Positions 60,637 to 64,000 of a DNA stretch of 64,000 nt are shown here, in pieces. Under the pieces are notes generated by a model, which had not been told where the DNA came from, searched no databases, and saw only the letters and a program-made list of their open reading frames with translations. The stretch is taken from contig NZ_JAGGOZ010000034.1 in assembly GCF_018614075.1 (NCBI RefSeq), positions 1 to 64,000 on the forward strand, written 5' to 3'. Source of the DNA: Streptomyces sp. ISL-94. Lineage in GTDB: Bacteria; Actinomycetota; Actinomycetes; Streptomycetales; Streptomycetaceae. Positions within the stretch are counted from its first letter, which is position 1. Each line of letters opens with the position of its first letter. Both the position numbers and the translations under genes were made by a program.

Positions 60637-63600
60637 TCAGACCTCTTCGACGCTGCTCGGCTCACGCCGGGACAGGTCGATACCGAGCTCCTCCGCCGCG
60701 CGGAAGACGTCCTCGTCGGTGTCGCGCATCTCGATGGACATGCCGTCCGAGGACAGCACCTCCACGTTGAGGCAGAGCGACTGCATTTCCTTGATGAGCA
60801 CCTTGAAGGACTCGGGAATGCCCGGCTCGGGGATGTTCTCGCCCTTGACGATGGCCTCGTAGACCTTCACGCGGCCGGTGACGTCGTCGGACTTGATGGT
60901 CAGCAGCTCCTGGAGGGCGTAGGCGGCGCCATAAGCCTCGAGCGCCCACACCTCCATCTCGCCGAATCGCTGGCCACCGAACTGCGCCTTACCACCCAGC
61001 GGCTGCTGCGTGATCATCGAGTACGGACCGGTCGACCGAGCGTGGAGCTTGTCGTCGACCAGGTGGTGGAGCTTGAGGATGTACATGTACCCGACCGAGA
61101 TCGGGTCCGGGAACGGCTCGCCGGAGCGGCCGTCGAACATACGCGCCTTACCGGTCGGGAGCACCATGCGCTCGCCGTCGCGGTTCGGGATGGTGTGCTG
61201 CAGCAGGCCGGCCAGCTCGTCCTCGCGGGCACCGTCGAACACCGGGGTGGCGACGTTGGTACCCGGAGCGACATGGTCGGCGCCGATCGCCTGGAGGCGC
61301 TGCGCCCACTCGTCCGCCAGGCCGGAGACGTCCCAGCCGCGGCTGGCGAGCCAGCCGAGGTGGATCTCCAGGACCTGTCCCGGGTTCATTCGGGACGGGA
61401 CACCCAGCGGGTTCAGGATGATGTCGACCGGCGTGCCGTCCTCAAGGAAGGGCATGTCCTCGATCGGAAGGATCTTGGAGATGACACCCTTGTTGCCGTG
61501 GCGGCCGGCGAGCTTGTCACCGTCGGTGATCTTGCGCTTCTGGGCGACGTAGACGCGGACCAGCTGGTTCACGCCCGGGGGAAGCTCGTCGCCCTCCTCG
61601 CGGTCGAAGACGCGGACACCGATGACCTTGCCGATCTCACCGTGAGGGACCTTGAGCGAGGTGTCACGCACCTCGCGGGCCTTCTCACCGAAGATCGCGC
61701 GGAGCAGGCGCTCCTCCGGGGTCAGCTCGGTCTCACCCTTGGGCGTGACCTTGCCGACCAGGATGTCGCCGGCGACGACGTCCGCACCGATGCGGATGAT
61801 GCCGCGCTCGTCGAGGTCCGCGAGGACCTCCTCGGAGACGTTCGGGATGTCCCGGGTGATCTCCTCGGGGCCGAGCTTGGTGTCACGGGCGTCGACCTCG
61901 TGCTCCTCGATGTGGATCGAGGAGAGGACGTCGTCCTGCACGAGGCGCTGCGACAGGATGATCGCGTCCTCGTAGTTGTGACCTTCCCACGGCATGAACG
62001 CGACGAGCAGGTTCTTGCCGAGGGCCATCTCGCCCTCTTCGGTCGCCGGTCCGTCGGCGAGGACCTGGGACTCGACGATCCGGTCACCCTCGTTGACGAT
62101 GACCTTCTGGTTGACCGAGGTGCCCTGGTTCGAGCGGGAGAACTTGGAGACGCGGTACGTGGTGTACGTGCCGTCGTCGTTGGCGACGGTGATGTAGTCG
62201 GCCGAGACCTCCTGGACGACACCGTCCTTCTCCGCACGGATCGAGTCACCGGCGTCGACCGCACAGCGGTACTCCATGCCGGTGCCGACGAGCGGGGCCT
62301 CCGCCTTGATGAGCGGAACGGCCTGGCGCATCATGTTCGCGCCCATGAGGGCACGGTTGGCGTCGTCGTGCTCCAGGAAGGGGATCATCGCGGTCGCGAC
62401 GGACACCATCTGGCGCGGGGAGACGTCCATGTAGTCGACGTCGTCGCCGGCGATGTAGTCGATCTCGCCACCACGACGGCGAACCAGCACGCGGTTCTCG
62501 GTGAAGCGCATCTCATCGTTCAGGGCGGCGTTCGCCTGGGCGATGACGAAGCGGTCTTCCTCGTCGGCCGTGAGGTAGTCGACCTCGTCGGTGACGACAC
62601 CGTCGATGACCTTGCGGTACGGGGTCTCGATGAAGCCGAACGGGTTGATCCGGCCGTAGGAGGCCAGCGAGCCGATCAGACCGATGTTCGGGCCTTCAGG
62701 CGTCTCGATCGGGCACATGCGGCCGTAGTGCGACGGGTGAACGTCACGGACCTCGAAGCCGGCCCGCTCACGGGAGAGACCACCCGGGCCGAGGGCGTTG
62801 AGACGACGCTTGTGCGTCAGACCCGACAGCGGGTTGTTCTGGTCCATGAACTGGGACAGCTGGCTGGTGCCGAAGAACTCCTTGATGGAGGCGACGACCG
62901 GCCGGATGTTGATCAGGGTCTGCGGCGTGATCGCCTCGACGTCCTGGGTGGTCATGCGCTCGCGCACGACACGCTCCATACGGGCGAGACCCGTACGGAC
63001 CTGGTTCTGGATCAGTTCACCGACGTTGCGGATACGGCGGTTGCCGAAGTGGTCGATGTCGTCGGTCTCGACGACGATCTCCCGGCCCGACTCGCCGACC
63101 GTCTCGGTCTCGCCGGCGTGCAGCTTGACCAGGTACTTGATCGTGGCGATGACGTCATCGGTGGTGAGCACACCGGCGTCCAGCGGCTCGTCGGCGCCGA
63201 GCTTCTTGTTCACCTTGTAGCGGCCGACCTTCGCGAGGTCGTAGCGCTTGGGGTTGAAGTAGAGGTTCTCGAGCAGCGTCTGAGCGGCCTCGCGGGTCGG
63301 CGGTTCGCCCGGACGCAGCTTGCGGTAGATGTCGAGCAGCGCGTCGTCCTGACCCTGGGTGTGGTCCTTCTCCAGGGTGGCGCGCATGGACTCGTACTCG
63401 CCGAACTCCTCGAGGATCTGCTCGGTGGTCCAGCCGAGAGCCTTCAGGAGGACGGTGACGGACTGCTTGCGCTTGCGGTCGATGCGGACACCGACCATGT
63501 CGCGCTTGTCGATCTCCATCTCCAGCCAGGCACCCCGGGACGGGATGATCTTGGCGGAGAAGATGTCCTTGTCGGACGTCTTGTCGATGGAGGAGTCGAA

Positions 63601-64000
63601 GTAGACACCAGGGGAGCGGACAAGCTGCGACACGACGACACGCTCGGTGCCGTTGATGACGAAGGTGCCCTTGTTGGTCATGAGCGGGAAATCGCCCATG
63701 AAGACCGTCTGAGACTTGATCTCTCCGGTCTCGTTGTTCGTAAACTCGGCGGTAACGAAGAGCGGCGCCGCGTACGTGAAGTCGCGCTCCTTGCACTCGT
63801 CGACCGAGTTCTTCGCCGGCTCGAAACGGTGGTCGCGGAACGTCAGCGACATCGACCCGGAGAAGTCCTCGATCGGCGAAATCTCCTCGAAGATCTCTTC
63901 CAGACCGGACTTGGTGGGGACGTCCTGTCCACTCTCAAGCGCCGACTCGACGCGAGACTTCCAGGCTGCATTGCCGAGCAGCCAGTCGAAGCTCTCTGTC
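60637..64000 (-). CDS. rpoB: RNA polymerase beta subunit (5' end outside window)
   Basis: 1120 residues are visible; the first ~40 lie beyond the right edge. The visible frame continues upstream of the first internal Met (63852) with [19 protein letters not shown], so that Met is not the start. The rifampicin cluster reads [18 protein letters not shown] then [20 protein letters not shown]. The residue aligned with E. coli S531 is Asn (AAC, complement of 62797-62799). KRRIS is the usual bacterial sequence at this place. The remaining blocks ([47 protein letters not shown]) are normal. Fused in one operon with rpoC. Confidence 0.98.
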   Translation of the reverse strand, partial: TESFDWLLGNAAWKSRVESALESGQDVPTKSGLEEIFEEISPIEDFSGSMSLTFRDHRFEPAKNSVDECKERDFTYAAPLFVTAEFTNNETGEIKSQTVFMGDFPLMTNKGTFVINGTERVVVSQLVRSPGVYFDSSIDKTSDKDIFSAKIIPSRGAWLEMEIDKRDMVGVRIDRKRKQSVTVLLKALGWTTEQILEEFGEYESMRATLEKDHTQGQDDALLDIYRKLRPGEPPTREAAQTLLENLYFNPKRYDLAKVGRYKVNKKLGADEPLDAGVLTTDDVIATIKYLVKLHAGETETVGESGREIVVETDDIDHFGNRRIRNVGELIQNQVRTGLARMERVVRERMTTQDVEAITPQTLINIRPVVASIKEFFGTSQLSQFMDQNNPLSGLTHKRRLNALGPGGLSRERAGFEVRDVHPSHYGRMCPIETPEGPNIGLIGSLASYGRINPFGFIETPYRKVIDGVVTDEVDYLTADEEDRFVIAQANAALNDEMRFTENRVLVRRRGGEIDYIAGDDVDYMDVSPRQMVSVATAMIPFLEHDDANRALMGANMMRQAVPLIKAEAPLVGTGMEYRCAVDAGDSIRAEKDGVVQEVSADYITVANDDGTYTTYRVSKFSRSNQGTSVNQKVIVNEGDRIVESQVLADGPATEEGEMALGKNLLVAFMPWEGHNYEDAIILSQRLVQDDVLSSIHIEEHEVDARDTKLGPEEITRDIPNVSEEVLADLDERGIIRIGADVVAGDILVGKVTPKGETELTPEERLLRAIFGEKAREVRDTSLKVPHGEIGKVIGVRVFDREEGDELPPGVNQLVRVYVAQKRKITDGDKLAGRHGNKGVISKILPIEDMPFLEDGTPVDIILNPLGVPSRMNPGQVLEIHLGWLASRGWDVSGLADEWAQRLQAIGADHVAPGTNVATPVFDGAREDELAGLLQHTIPNRDGERMVLPTGKARMFDGRSGEPFPDPISVGYMYILKLHHLVDDKLHARSTGPYSMITQQPLGGKAQFGGQRFGEMEVWALEAYGAAYALQELLTIKSDDVTGRVKVYEAIVKGENIPEPGIPESFKVLIKEMQSLCLNVEVLSSDGMSIEMRDTDEDVFRAAEELGIDLSRREPSSVEEV

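Overview
The window is chromosomal DNA of a high-GC actinomycete. It is almost certainly a Streptomyces: coding GC is very high, GTG starts are frequent, the rplQ-rpoA-rpsK-rpsM-rpmJ-infA-map-adk-secY-spc-S10 order is the streptomycete one, and the GlmS/GlmM/TruA/RpoB sequences are typical. It is core-chromosome sequence running from the end of tsaD (left edge, incomplete) to rpoB (right edge, 5' end missing). Most genes are on the minus strand, so the biological order is right to left. No rRNA, tRNA, transposase, integrase or CRISPR array was seen.

Region 1 (1-13.5 kb) carries housekeeping enzymes. The t6A tRNA-modification genes tsaE, tsaB and tsaD share a block with the uS18 acetyltransferase rimI, an alpha/beta hydrolase, alanine racemase, the bifunctional NAD(P)HX repair enzyme, acpS and glmS. 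On the plus strand lie a membrane-anchored L,D-transpeptidase-like protein lacking its catalytic residues, coaA and a DUF389 membrane protein. A 75-codon gene sits behind a palindrome resembling an iron box.

Region 2 (13.5-36.8 kb) holds glmM, the rplM-rpsI operon, a polytopic glycosyltransferase, an ABC-F ATPase, truA, and then the whole alpha/spc/S10 block (rplQ to rpsJ) with rpoA, infA, map, adk and secY. Reading frames are tightly packed, with many TGATG, TAATG and ATGA overlaps. Exceptions are leaders with visible secondary structure before rplM, rpsM, rpoA, rpsH and rpsJ.

Region 3 (36.8-48.9 kb) lies between the S10 and str operons. It is a cell-envelope glycan island: a single-pass membrane protein, two divergent AftA-like GT-C transferases, and a dTDP-rhamnose set. 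In that set rfbA-rfbC diverges from rfbB-rfbD-flippase-GT2-DUF2304-GT2. The likely job is to make dTDP-L-rhamnose and to build and export a rhamnose-containing wall polymer.

Region 4 (48.9-64 kb) contains tuf, fusA, rpsG and rpsL (str operon, minus strand), a plus-strand YfhO-family membrane protein, and rpoC-rpoB (minus strand). The main points for follow-up are: a 25-bp hairpin-forming element present with one mismatch in both the rpsJ and rpsL leaders; a perfect 9-3-9 palindrome filling the spacer of the rpsL promoter; an Asn at the RpoB residue equivalent to E. coli S531; a catalytically dead transpeptidase fold; and possible alternative pairings in the rpsM leader.
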